From Spirochaetaceae bacterium (GTDB lineage: Bacteria; Spirochaetota; Spirochaetia; B11-G9), in NCBI GenBank assembly GCA_030643345.1, contig DAOWMA010000097.1:1-7343 (forward strand): a DNA stretch of 7,343 nucleotides. The letters are read 5' to 3'. How positions within the stretch are numbered: the stretch's first letter is position 1; each line of letters begins with the position of its first letter. The position numbers were made by a program, and so were the translations under genes. Below, in pieces: positions 1 to 6,105 of this stretch. A model generated the notes under the pieces. That model did no database searches, was not told where the DNA came from, and saw only the letters and a list, made by a program, of their open reading frames with translations.

Positions 1-1064
1 CAATATTCCTTTTTATAGTCATAGAGAATTTTTAGATCTACAAGTCTGGTAACAGCTTTTTTTACTGATGAAGCATGAAGAATCCCACTGTATTCCAGAA
101 ATTTTCCTGATTGAATGCTCCTACCTCCAAGATTGGCAATAGCAACCAGACAGCGCAGCTGATAGTTTGTAAGCAGGCTAATGGTGTGTTCATAGAACTC
201 CTTCTCTCTCGCAAAGATCACCTTAAGGGCATCTTCAATATTCTTCTGTTCTATTGTTGTATCATCCTCTGTGATGCTCCAGATGGCATTGCATAATTCC
301 TGCACATCCCCGGGATTTTCTTCTGTCTTGAGAAAAATTGCATCTATTACACTACTTTTTATTATTCTATTTCCATAAAGAAATTTTCCCTTTATATAAT
401 TACTAAAAATTTCCTTTTCCAATGAGCCGATTTCCAATTTTATTGCCGATTTAAAGAAGGGACTATCAGGATCGTAAAATATTTTATCCATATTTTTTCT
501 GATACTTCCAGAAAAAATATAGGGCATTGTAGAATGAAACTGTATCCTGCTTCTCATTATAGCAACAATACTTTCATAATTATTTAAATTTAAAATATCC
601 TGAAACTCATCAAATACTACGATATTTCTTTTATTTGAATGTTCCTGATAGATAAAATCTAATAGTCTTTCTATACTTTTCGGGGGGATTTCCTGATTAG
701 CATTAAATGAAATACCTGGATTTCCGGTAAAGGAGTCAATAGATACTGAAGGGCGTAAATGAGATACAACCTTTACCAGCTTCTCGAAAAAACCTGATTG
801 TTTGTCGAGGGAAACAAGAGAATCTGTAATCCTGTTAATTAAATCGTTTAAAGTTTTTATCTGATTAATATCGATATACACAGTACGGTAATTTTTTATC
901 TCTTTTGCTGTTTTGATAATCAAAGAACTCTTTCCTGTTCTTCTTTCCCCCTCCAACAAAACATTTTGACCGGAAATTATATGTTCCCTCAGTTCTTTCT
1001 CCAGTAACGGGCGAGGACAAAAATCAAGATCTGTTACAATTTGTCCGTACCTAAATGGATTCAT
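1..1064 (-). CDS. AAA+ ATP-binding protein, archaeal-ATPase (PF01637-like) family, partial at window edge
   Basis: The frame is open without a stop from the ATG at 1064 to the window edge, giving 354 visible residues; the C-terminus is missing. The start is supported by GGAGG at 1071-1075, six bases upstream. The protein begins NPFRYG, typical of this family. Walker A is GERRTGKS (residues 39-46), in the GxRRxGKT/S style of PF01637. Walker B is IVVFDEFQD (catalytic pair D152-E153). A sensor-like SGSIRKNM lies at 185-192, followed by a DSPFF stretch near 200. From about residue 290 the sequence looks like a winged-helix domain, and the family is usually 350-400 residues, so little is probably missing. 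Such ATPases are often multicopy and accessory, and their cellular role is unclear. A repeat array lies just upstream. Parts are very AT-rich (12 G/C in 361-420). Family assignment is firm; function is unknown. Confidence 0.88.
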   Translation of the reverse strand, partial: MNPFRYGQIVTDLDFCPRPLLEKELREHIISGQNVLLEGERRTGKSSLIIKTAKEIKNYRTVYIDINQIKTLNDLINRITDSLVSLDKQSGFFEKLVKVVSHLRPSVSIDSFTGNPGISFNANQEIPPKSIERLLDFIYQEHSNKRNIVVFDEFQDILNLNNYESIVAIMRSRIQFHSTMPYIFSGSIRKNMDKIFYDPDSPFFKSAIKLEIGSLEKEIFSNYIKGKFLYGNRIIKSSVIDAIFLKTEENPGDVQELCNAIWSITEDDTTIEQKNIEDALKVIFAREKEFYEHTISLLTNYQLRCLVAIANLGGRSIQSGKFLEYSGILHASSVKKAVTRLVDLKILYDYKKEY

Positions 1065-1070
1065 ATAGAG

Positions 1071-1075
1071 CCTCC
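1071..1075 (-). promoter_or_regulatory. Ribosome binding site of the AAA+ ATPase
   Basis: GGAGG on the minus strand sits six bases before the ATG at 1064. It fixes the start of the ATPase, and the downstream NPFRYG sequence agrees with the usual family N-terminus. Confidence 0.8.
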
Positions 1076-1083
1076 AGGGAAAT

Positions 1084-1127
1084 ACACCAAATAGTGAGAC
1101 ACCAAATAGTGTAACACTGTTTGGTGT
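1084..1127 (-). repeat. Three-copy 13-bp repeat array, putative operator
   Basis: On the plus strand ACACCAAATAGTG occurs exactly twice, at 1084-1096 and 1099-1111 (15-bp period). A third copy is inverted at 1115-1127 (CACTGTTTGGTGT), differing at one position. Copies two and three form a hairpin-capable palindrome with 13-base arms, 12 of them pairing, around a 3-base spacer. Each copy also has short self-complementary ends (ACAC and GTG or GTGT). The array lies between the -10-like element and the Shine-Dalgarno site of the ATPase gene, where a bound repressor would block transcription. The repeats are directly visible; an operator role is inferred. An RNA hairpin in the leader or a target of the ATPase itself are alternatives. 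Confidence 0.85.
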
Positions 1128-1155
1128 TATAATCAATACTTTTTTACTTCAACAA
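1126..1155 (-). promoter_or_regulatory. Candidate sigma70-type promoter for the AAA+ ATPase
   Basis: On the minus strand TTGTTG (1155-1150) is followed after 18 bases by TATAAC (1131-1126), a reasonable match to -35 and -10 boxes. The -10-like box overlaps the outermost repeat copy by two bases. The placement suits a leader of roughly 55 bases before the ATG at 1064. It is inferred from sequence only. Confidence 0.45.
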
Positions 1156-1203
1156 CATGGTAATTAAAAAAGTAACATTGATTGCAGCCTGAATTAGGAA
1201 TAT

Positions 1204-1827
1204 CTAAGGTTTATGAACCATAGTAGCGCTGTTCCCATAAAAAAGTGATTTTACTACATGTTTATGTCCAAGACCTTTAAAATCAACCTGCCAGATTTCG
1301 CCATTATTGGCTATTTTTTCAGGATATAAAGGCAGTGTATTCTCAAGGAGGCCTTTAATAATTCGTAAGGTAACAGCATGTGAAACAATTAAATAATTAG
1401 AATTATCATCCCGTTTCCCAAACCTCTTAAAAAATGGAGCAATCCTGGATGCCAGCATCCTGTAGGACTCTCCCCCTCCTTCAGGGACCCAGTCCCAACG
1501 CTTTGTCACATCCCTTTCATAGGAAGGTTCCTGCTTTACGACATCGTATGCCATCCCTGTAAATCTCCCAAAATACTGTTCGGAAAGGGCCGGATCAATT
1601 TCCGCGTTTACTCCCAATATCTTCTCAAAGGGCATGGCTGTCTGCCTTGCTCTGGTTAAAGGAGAAGAGACAATACCATCAATATGAAAATCCTTTAAAA
1701 AATCTTCGGCTACCTTCTCTGCAGCTGTTTCCCCTTCGGGGGTCAGAGGGACCTCAGTCTGGCTTGCCAGAATTCTGTTCCTGTTGGCTTCGCTCTCTGC
1801 ATGCCGCATAAAAAAAAGTGTAGTCAT
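1204..1827 (-). CDS. Histidine phosphatase family protein (phosphoglycerate mutase-like)
   Basis: This 207-residue protein belongs to the histidine phosphatase superfamily, whose members use a phospho-histidine intermediate for phosphatase or mutase chemistry. The signature near the N-terminus is MRHAESEAN, with R8 and catalytic H9; alanine follows where glycine is usual (RHG). SSPLTRARQTA (54-64) supplies the phosphate-binding arginines, SEQYFG (82-87) the family glutamate, and IVSHAVTLR (147-155) the second catalytic histidine, H150. The length fits small PhoE/CobC-like phosphatases better than classical cofactor-dependent glycolytic mutases. I chose the ATG at 1827 because GGAG (1837-1840) lies nine bases upstream and RH then falls where expected. 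An in-frame ATG at 1842, one base after the kinase stop, would add five residues. It follows glycerate kinase by 16 bases, so the two are probably cotranscribed. The substrate is unknown; a phosphoglycerate-related compound is a contextual guess. Confidence 0.88.
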   Translation of the reverse strand: MTTLFFMRHAESEANRNRILASQTEVPLTPEGETAAEKVAEDFLKDFHIDGIVSSPLTRARQTAMPFEKILGVNAEIDPALSEQYFGRFTGMAYDVVKQEPSYERDVTKRWDWVPEGGGESYRMLASRIAPFFKRFGKRDDNSNYLIVSHAVTLRIIKGLLENTLPLYPEKIANNGEIWQVDFKGLGHKHVVKSLFYGNSATMVHKP

Positions 1828-1843
1828 TTTAGGTGTCTCCATT

Positions 1844-2980
1844 TTATAAGGCCATCCCTATTTTAATCATACGCATTGCTCTGGATGAACTGTCAATAAG
1901 AAGTTCATACGACCTTGACATTGCCTCTTCCAAACTCATAGCCTTATTAACCGAACTCATAACAGCATCTATTCCATGATCATAAACGGCATCAATTTTT
2001 GGACCTATATCACCGACAACAACCAGAACAGGAATATTTTTCTTCTTCGCCCTGCCTGCAATCCCAACAGGAACCTTTCCATATACTGACTGCCCATCAA
2101 TACGACCTTCCCCACTAATTACCAGATCAACACCTTCCAGGTAGTCGTCAAATTTTATCAGATCCAGAATAATTTCAATTCCTGATTTAAGTTCTCCACC
2201 ACAAAATTCCATCAACCCATATCCAAGTCCGCCTGCAGCCCCTGCACCGGGTATATTGCCATTTGCCCTGTTATACTTACTACTTACAACTGACGCAAGT
2301 TGTCCAAGAGCCCTATCAAGGAGTTCAATATCATCCGGTGAGGCTCCCTTTTGGGCTCCATATATATGGCTGGCTCCCTCAGTACCGGTAAGAGGATTTA
2401 TTACATCACAGGCTATAAAGAATTTTGCTTTAAAGATACTTTCATCAACTTTCGAATCATCTATTTCTGCAAGATTTACAAGAGAACCGCCACCCTCGGC
2501 CAGGTCATTCCCGCTGCTGTCCTGGAATTTATACCCCAAAGCTCTTGCCATTCCAGTACCACCGTCATTAGTAGCACTTCCTCCGATACCAAGAATAATC
2601 TCTTTACAGCCCTTTTTAAGAGCATCCAGTATCAGTTGTCCTGTACCGTATGTGGAAGTTATTAAGGGATTACGTTTATTATCAGGAACCAAAGGCAGAC
2701 CTGAGGCGGATGCCATTTCGATAACTGCAACATCTCCGGGCAATAAGCCATACTCTGCATCTACAGCCTCTCCAAGAGGCCCCTTTACCTTTTTACTGAT
2801 TATCTCACCATTCATGCTCTCTGTCAGAGCTTCTACTGTTCCTTCACCGCCGTCTGCAACAGGGATTTCAATAAGCTCTGCGTCAGGGAAGACCACATGA
2901 ACTCCCTTTCCTATTGCTTCCGCAGCCCTGCGGCTCGTTGCAGAACCTTTAAACGAATCCGGTGCTATTAAAATTCTCAT
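1844..2980 (-). CDS. glxK: Glycerate 2-kinase, GlxK/GarK type (PF02595)
   Basis: This 378-residue cytoplasmic enzyme should phosphorylate D-glycerate with ATP, giving 2-phosphoglycerate in characterised GarK/GlxK-type members. Family blocks are present in order: MRILIAPDSFKGS (1-13), VADGGEGTVEAL (41-52), YGTGQLILDAL (111-121), GIGGSATNDGGTGMARALGY (131-150), CDVINPLTG (191-199), YGAQKGA (207-213, commonly GPQKGA), PGAGAAGGLGYG (244-255) and VISGEGRIDGQS (287-298). Length is normal and no catalytic block looks broken. The start at 2980 is set by AGAGG (2988-2992) seven bases upstream and by the canonical MRILIAPDSFKGS. An in-frame upstream start at 3067 would add 29 unrelated residues that read through a hairpin, so it is rejected. 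A terminator-like palindrome lies directly upstream, between it and the TRAP large permease, and the phosphatase gene follows closely. Family call is secure; the symbol could equally be garK. Confidence 0.95.
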   Translation of the reverse strand: MRILIAPDSFKGSATSRRAAEAIGKGVHVVFPDAELIEIPVADGGEGTVEALTESMNGEIISKKVKGPLGEAVDAEYGLLPGDVAVIEMASASGLPLVPDNKRNPLITSTYGTGQLILDALKKGCKEIILGIGGSATNDGGTGMARALGYKFQDSSGNDLAEGGGSLVNLAEIDDSKVDESIFKAKFFIACDVINPLTGTEGASHIYGAQKGASPDDIELLDRALGQLASVVSSKYNRANGNIPGAGAAGGLGYGLMEFCGGELKSGIEIILDLIKFDDYLEGVDLVISGEGRIDGQSVYGKVPVGIAGRAKKKNIPVLVVVGDIGPKIDAVYDHGIDAVMSSVNKAMSLEEAMSRSYELLIDSSSRAMRMIKIGMAL

Positions 2981-2987
2981 AGTTATA

Positions 2988-2992
2988 CCTCT
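2988..2992 (-). promoter_or_regulatory. Ribosome binding site deciding the glycerate kinase start
   Basis: AGAGG on the minus strand is seven bases before the ATG at 2980. It supports the internal ATG over the longer frame that begins at 3067 inside the preceding gene. Confidence 0.75.
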
Positions 2993-3000
2993 AAAATAAT

Positions 3001-3030
3001 AAAACCGGACAGAATATTCTGCCCGGTTTT
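3001..3030 (-). terminator. Intrinsic terminator-like palindrome between dctM and glycerate kinase
   Basis: Two 15-base arms pair completely if one G-U pair is allowed. On the minus strand the arms are AAAACCGGGCAGAAT and ATTCTGTCCGGTTTT with no separating spacer, so the central bases would form the loop. TATTATTTT follows, giving a U-rich tail, and AAAA begins the stem, so the structure could act in both directions. It starts 21 bases after the dctM stop and ends 20 bases before the glycerate kinase ATG. It may be a leaky terminator, an mRNA-stabilising hairpin, or a palindromic protein site. Confidence 0.75.
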
Positions 3031-3050
3031 GATTTTGCATTAAATCACCA

Positions 3051-4397
3051 TTAATGTGTAGGGCCAATTAGCTTCTCAGGAAGCCAGGTTATAATTTCCG
3101 GGAAAATCATACAAAGTACAAGTGTAAACATGATTATAGCAATAAATGGAATTACACCTTTAATGATATCCCCCATTGTTAATCCCAAAGCAGGATCCGC
3201 CGTACCCTTAAGTACAAAAATGGACATTGCCATTGGCGGAGTCTGAAAAGCCATCTGGAGATTTATACAGATCATAAGTCCTGCCCATAACGGGTTAAAT
3301 CCAAGTGCAGCAAGTATGGGAGAAAAGATTGGAACAATAATAAAAACAATACCAATCCACTCAATAAACATCCCAAGGAGAAACACTATGAGCATAATTA
3401 CTATAAAAGACGCCCAACGACCACCAGGTACTGACAATATAAGATTGGTCACTACTTCTCCTGAACCTGCACTCATAAATATTCCGACAAATGCATAACA
3501 GAGAGCTGCAATCATTACTACAAAAGCACTGACTCTGAGTGTCTCAATTGAAGCATGTTTAATAAGACCCCAGCTGAATTTTTTATAAGCAACTGCAAGG
3601 AGAATAGCCGCAAGACTTCCTACCGCAGCAGCCTCAGTCGGAGGAGCAATGCCGGAAAAGATAGTTCCCAGAACTGCCACAATAAGTAAAACCGGAGGCA
3701 CCATTGATTTCATAAGCCTTACCATCTTCTGGACCGAAAATTTTGTAAGTTCACTGGAAGGTATTGAAGGCCCGAGTTCCGGATTCATACGACAGCGTAT
3801 TACTATATATGCTATATAGAGAGCAGACAGTATTAGCCCCGGGAAAACTGCACCCATAAACATCTGGCCTATTGACAGACCTGCCTGGGGAGCATAGACA
3901 ACCAGCATTATACTTGGCGGAATAAGTATTCCAAGAGTACCCGAAGCAACTATAGTTCCTGCAGCAAGAGGCTTATCATACCCTCTGTTGATCATAGGTC
4001 CCAGAGCAATCAGTGTAAGAATTGTTACTGAAGCCGCAATTACTCCAAGACATGCTGCCAAAACTGTTCCAAATATAACGGTAACAACAGCAAGACCCCC
4101 CTTCAAATTTCCAAGAGACTCATAGAGACTATCATACAGATCTTTGGTTATCCCTGAATGCTGTAGGATTACACCCATAAAGGTAAACAGAGGAACAGCC
4201 AGATAGGGGTAGTTCAGAGATAACCCGTAGAACCTGGTGTACATTATATGAAAGGCAATATCCGGACCGAAAGCCAGGATTCCCACTATAAAGGCAACAC
4301 TGCCTATTACAAAGGCAATAGGGAAACCTGTAAGAACAAGACCGAACACTCCGCCAAGCATAAGAAAAGTTATTAGTTCAGCGCTTAAGTCAATCAA
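3051..4397 (-). CDS. dctM: TRAP transporter large permease (DctM family)
   Basis: This 448-residue inner-membrane protein is the ion-coupled translocation subunit of a tripartite TRAP transporter. It is hydrophobic throughout, with about a dozen predicted spans. Family landmarks are GGVFGLVLTGFPIAFVIG (15-32), GTLGILIPPS (153-162), the PPTEAAAVG block (252-260), IEWIGIVFIIVPIFSPIL (345-362) and QTPPMAMSIFVLKG (385-398). Length is normal for DctM. The start appears to be TTG at 4397: GGGGG lies about six bases upstream, and the first ATG (4361) would remove part of the first membrane segment. The gene overlaps the DctQ stop by eight bases, suggesting translational coupling. With DctP and DctQ it forms one complete transporter. 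An organic acid substrate is likely from the family; glycerate or a related acid is suggested only by the downstream kinase. Confidence 0.95.
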   Translation of the reverse strand: MIDLSAELITFLMLGGVFGLVLTGFPIAFVIGSVAFIVGILAFGPDIAFHIMYTRFYGLSLNYPYLAVPLFTFMGVILQHSGITKDLYDSLYESLGNLKGGLAVVTVIFGTVLAACLGVIAASVTILTLIALGPMINRGYDKPLAAGTIVASGTLGILIPPSIMLVVYAPQAGLSIGQMFMGAVFPGLILSALYIAYIVIRCRMNPELGPSIPSSELTKFSVQKMVRLMKSMVPPVLLIVAVLGTIFSGIAPPTEAAAVGSLAAILLAVAYKKFSWGLIKHASIETLRVSAFVVMIAALCYAFVGIFMSAGSGEVVTNLILSVPGGRWASFIVIMLIVFLLGMFIEWIGIVFIIVPIFSPILAALGFNPLWAGLMICINLQMAFQTPPMAMSIFVLKGTADPALGLTMGDIIKGVIPFIAIIMFTLVLCMIFPEIITWLPEKLIGPTH

Positions 4398-4908
4398 TTT
4401 CTTCCCCCTTTATTATAAAATATACATCCCTGACTAACCTCGCTATCCCCTGCATTATCAGAAGGAAAAGACCCAGGGCAAAAAGGGTCCTATACGGAGC
4501 AGCAGGCGGATACCAGAAACTGGTAAACATTACTTCATGAATTTTCCATGCTTTCACAGACCATTTTACCGCCTGGAGAAACATTATTATCATTAAGGGA
4601 TAGAATAGGAAAATAGAACTTATTGTATCCATCCATGCCTTCTTCTTCCGTGAAAGAGACCCGTAAATAATATCCACTCTTGTGTGGGCATCGTGAAGAT
4701 AGTTATAGGATGCACCTAAAAGGTAAACTACCCCCCCGGATACACACAGAACATCATACGCCCAAATAGTGGGCGCATTGAAAAAATGCCTTGAAATTGC
4801 ATCATAGGAACCGACAAGAACAAGGAGAAAAGCAAACCATTTCCCCACAGAGCCAGCTTTTTCACTTAGGAAATCTATTATCTTAAGAATTTTTGTTAAA
4901 ACAGCCAT
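4390..4908 (-). CDS. dctQ: TRAP transporter small permease (DctQ family)
   Basis: This 172-residue membrane protein is the small subunit that pairs with DctM in the inner membrane. Four hydrophobic segments are visible at about residues 22-36, 50-68, 93-112 and 138-157. Family features include SYDAISRHFFNAP (34-46) and the loop LHDAHTRVDIIYGSLSRKKK (71-90), which matches the conserved H-x-RVD and basic stretch of DctQ proteins. Its size and pattern recall the COG4665 branch, whose relatives accompany COG4663-type binding proteins. That sub-branch assignment is tentative. The ATG at 4908 is preceded by AAGGAG (4917-4922) with an eight-base spacer. It starts 26 bases after the DctP stop and overlaps the DctM start by eight bases, so the three genes form a tight unit. 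Confidence 0.93.
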   Translation of the reverse strand: MAVLTKILKIIDFLSEKAGSVGKWFAFLLVLVGSYDAISRHFFNAPTIWAYDVLCVSGGVVYLLGASYNYLHDAHTRVDIIYGSLSRKKKAWMDTISSIFLFYPLMIIMFLQAVKWSVKAWKIHEVMFTSFWYPPAAPYRTLFALGLFLLIMQGIARLVRDVYFIIKGEEID

Positions 4909-4934
4909 GCTTTTAACTCCTTGATAACATAATA

Positions 4935-6008
4935 CTAGTTGGACAAAGCGTAAGCTACGCCATAGTCTTTCATTGAATTATAGATCTCTGCAAATATAGG
5001 ATCTTCACTCTTTGATTTTTCTTCATAGAATGCAGCAGCTTCTGCAGCCAGGGCTTCTTCTATTTCTACAGGAGCTTTAAAAACTTCCACACCTGCCTTC
5101 TTAAACTCATTAATTGCCTTAGCAGATTCAAATACCAGATATTCATGCTGTGCCTGAGTCCATTTATCAATCTCGACCTTAACAATTTCCTGAAGATCTG
5201 CAGGAAGAGCGTTGAAAGCTTCCGTATTTACAAAGAAAACCTGTGGATCGCTGGGAGCTCTTGCAGGAGAAAGATACATATAGGGAGCAACCTCATTAAA
5301 GTGCATTTTCCAGTTTGTAGCAATTGTGGAGTATTCAAATGCATCGATCGTACCACGCTGCATTGCTTCATAAACTTCTCCACCAGGAATAATTACTGTT
5401 GCAGCACCCATTCTTTTAAGGATTTCGCCGCCATCACCCATGCATCGTGCTTTCAGACCCTTTAGGTCCTCCAGTGATTCAAGTTTAACCTTTGAGTGAA
5501 AGAATACTTCTGCAGGGAGAGGTGACAGAGCACCGGGGAATGTCATAACATTGTAATCACCCATCATCTTGTTCATCAGATCTGCTCCGCCACCGTAGTT
5601 AAACCAGGTCCTAAGAGCTTCTCCGGGAAGTCCGCCAGGCCTTGAACTGATAAGACCAGCTGCCGGCCATTTATCCAGGTTGTACATTGGACAGGTATAA
5701 CCCATCTGAAGTACGCCTTCATTGATTGCATCAAGCTCTTTATAGGCAGGGACTACAGATCCGCCCACAAATGCCTTTACTTCCAAACGTCCGCCGGAAG
5801 CTTCGGTTATTGCAGCACAGCATTTATCATGGAAAATTTGTGAAGGATCAGTTGCAGGACCATGTCCTGAAGATTTCCAAACAATTTTTTCCACTTTTTC
5901 TGCCGGTGCAGCTCCGTCTGCGGCATCAGTACTCTTCGCACAGGAAAGCAGTGCCAATGAAGCAATTACCAAAACCATTACTAAAAACATTTTTCTTCGA
6001 GTAAACAT
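4935..6008 (-). CDS. dctP: TRAP transporter solute-binding lipoprotein (DctP family)
   Basis: This 357-residue protein captures the substrate outside the inner membrane and delivers it to DctQM. The N-terminus has a basic start (FTRRK), a hydrophobic core and the lipobox LLSC, predicting lipidation at C23; a linker rich in A, D and E follows. The mature part is DctP-like: GGSVVPAYKELDAINEGVLQ (82-101), LEDLKGLKARCMG (179-191) with R188 at the position of the conserved carboxylate-binding arginine, and GGEVYEAMQRGTIDAFEYS (209-227) with E225 at a ligand-proximal position. This resembles the COG4663 branch, which includes 2-oxoacid binders such as TakP, so an organic acid ligand is likely but unspecified. 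Cysteines C63, C64, C106 and C189 are unusually numerous for an exported protein. The ATG at 6008 has AGGAGG (6016-6021) seven bases upstream. Candidate promoter elements lie just before it. Confidence 0.94.
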   Translation of the reverse strand: MFTRRKMFLVMVLVIASLALLSCAKSTDAADGAAPAEKVEKIVWKSSGHGPATDPSQIFHDKCCAAITEASGGRLEVKAFVGGSVVPAYKELDAINEGVLQMGYTCPMYNLDKWPAAGLISSRPGGLPGEALRTWFNYGGGADLMNKMMGDYNVMTFPGALSPLPAEVFFHSKVKLESLEDLKGLKARCMGDGGEILKRMGAATVIIPGGEVYEAMQRGTIDAFEYSTIATNWKMHFNEVAPYMYLSPARAPSDPQVFFVNTEAFNALPADLQEIVKVEIDKWTQAQHEYLVFESAKAINEFKKAGVEVFKAPVEIEEALAAEAAAFYEEKSKSEDPIFAEIYNSMKDYGVAYALSN

Positions 6009-6041
6009 TTTTTATCCTCCTGATTAGTGAATGTTTCTCAA

Positions 6042-6069
6042 GAACTGCAGATAATTTTTTTTGCAGTTC
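6042..6069 (-). promoter_or_regulatory. Inverted repeat upstream of dctP, putative operator or leader hairpin
   Basis: GAACTGCA (6042-6049) and TGCAGTTC (6062-6069) are perfect 8-base inverted arms, extended by one G-U pair at the RNA level, separated by 12 AT-rich bases. Their centres are 20 bp apart, about two helical turns. They flank a candidate -10 box, as a dimeric repressor site would. There is no U-tract after the arms, so a terminator is unlikely. Binding by the adjacent FadR-like regulator is only an inference. Confidence 0.55.
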
Positions 6070-6079
6070 CGTTATTCAA
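6051..6079 (-). promoter_or_regulatory. Candidate promoter for the dctPQM unit
   Basis: On the minus strand TTGAAT (6079-6074) and AATTAT (6056-6051) are separated by 17 bases; each matches four of six consensus positions. Transcription would start near 6044, inside the inverted-repeat arm and upstream of the dctP ribosome binding site. The location after a terminator-like hairpin makes an internal promoter plausible, but the match is weak. Confidence 0.35.
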
Positions 6080-6080
6080 A

Positions 6081-6105
6081 AAGCTACCCTACAATAAGGG
6101 AGCTT
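6081..6105 (-). terminator. Terminator-like hairpin overlapping the hydrolase stop codon
   Basis: On the minus strand AAGCTCCCT pairs with AGGGTAGCTT (one bulged T) around a 6-base loop, and the stem runs directly into a run of five T. The stop codon TAG (6086-6084) sits within the 3' arm. The structure would end or reduce transcription from the hydrolase before dctP. The stem is only nine pairs and bulged, so termination is probably incomplete. Confidence 0.5.

Noticed and set aside
111..296. Plus-strand 61-codon frame
   Set aside because: It is antisense to the AAA+ ATPase C-terminal region, has no ribosome binding site I can support, and resembles no family.
1084..1127. CRISPR-like repeat array
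   Set aside because: Only three 13-bp copies, one inverted, with 2-3 base gaps. There are no spacers and no cas genes, so this is an operator-type or palindromic repeat instead.
1137..1174. AT-rich inverted repeat (arms TACTTTTTT and AAAAAAGTA) as terminator after the phosphatase
   Set aside because: The stem has only two G-C pairs and a 20-base loop, and no U-tract follows a GC-rich stem. Chance pairing in AT-rich DNA is likely, so I do not call a terminator for the phosphatase.
2256..2900. Long plus-strand open frame of 214 codons
   Set aside because: It lies wholly antisense to glycerate kinase, whose family blocks are intact. The translation is low in complexity (rich in S, P, A), shows no domain, and is a shadow of the real gene.
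2981..3067. N-terminal extension of glycerate kinase starting at 3067
   Set aside because: The added 29 residues are not family sequence, overlap the dctM end and read through the terminator-like palindrome. The ATG at 2980 has a proper ribosome binding site and the canonical N-terminus.
5145..6004. Plus-strand open frames antisense to dctP
   Set aside because: Both lie inside the intact dctP gene, have no recognisable domain, and are cysteine-, histidine- or leucine-rich shadow translations.
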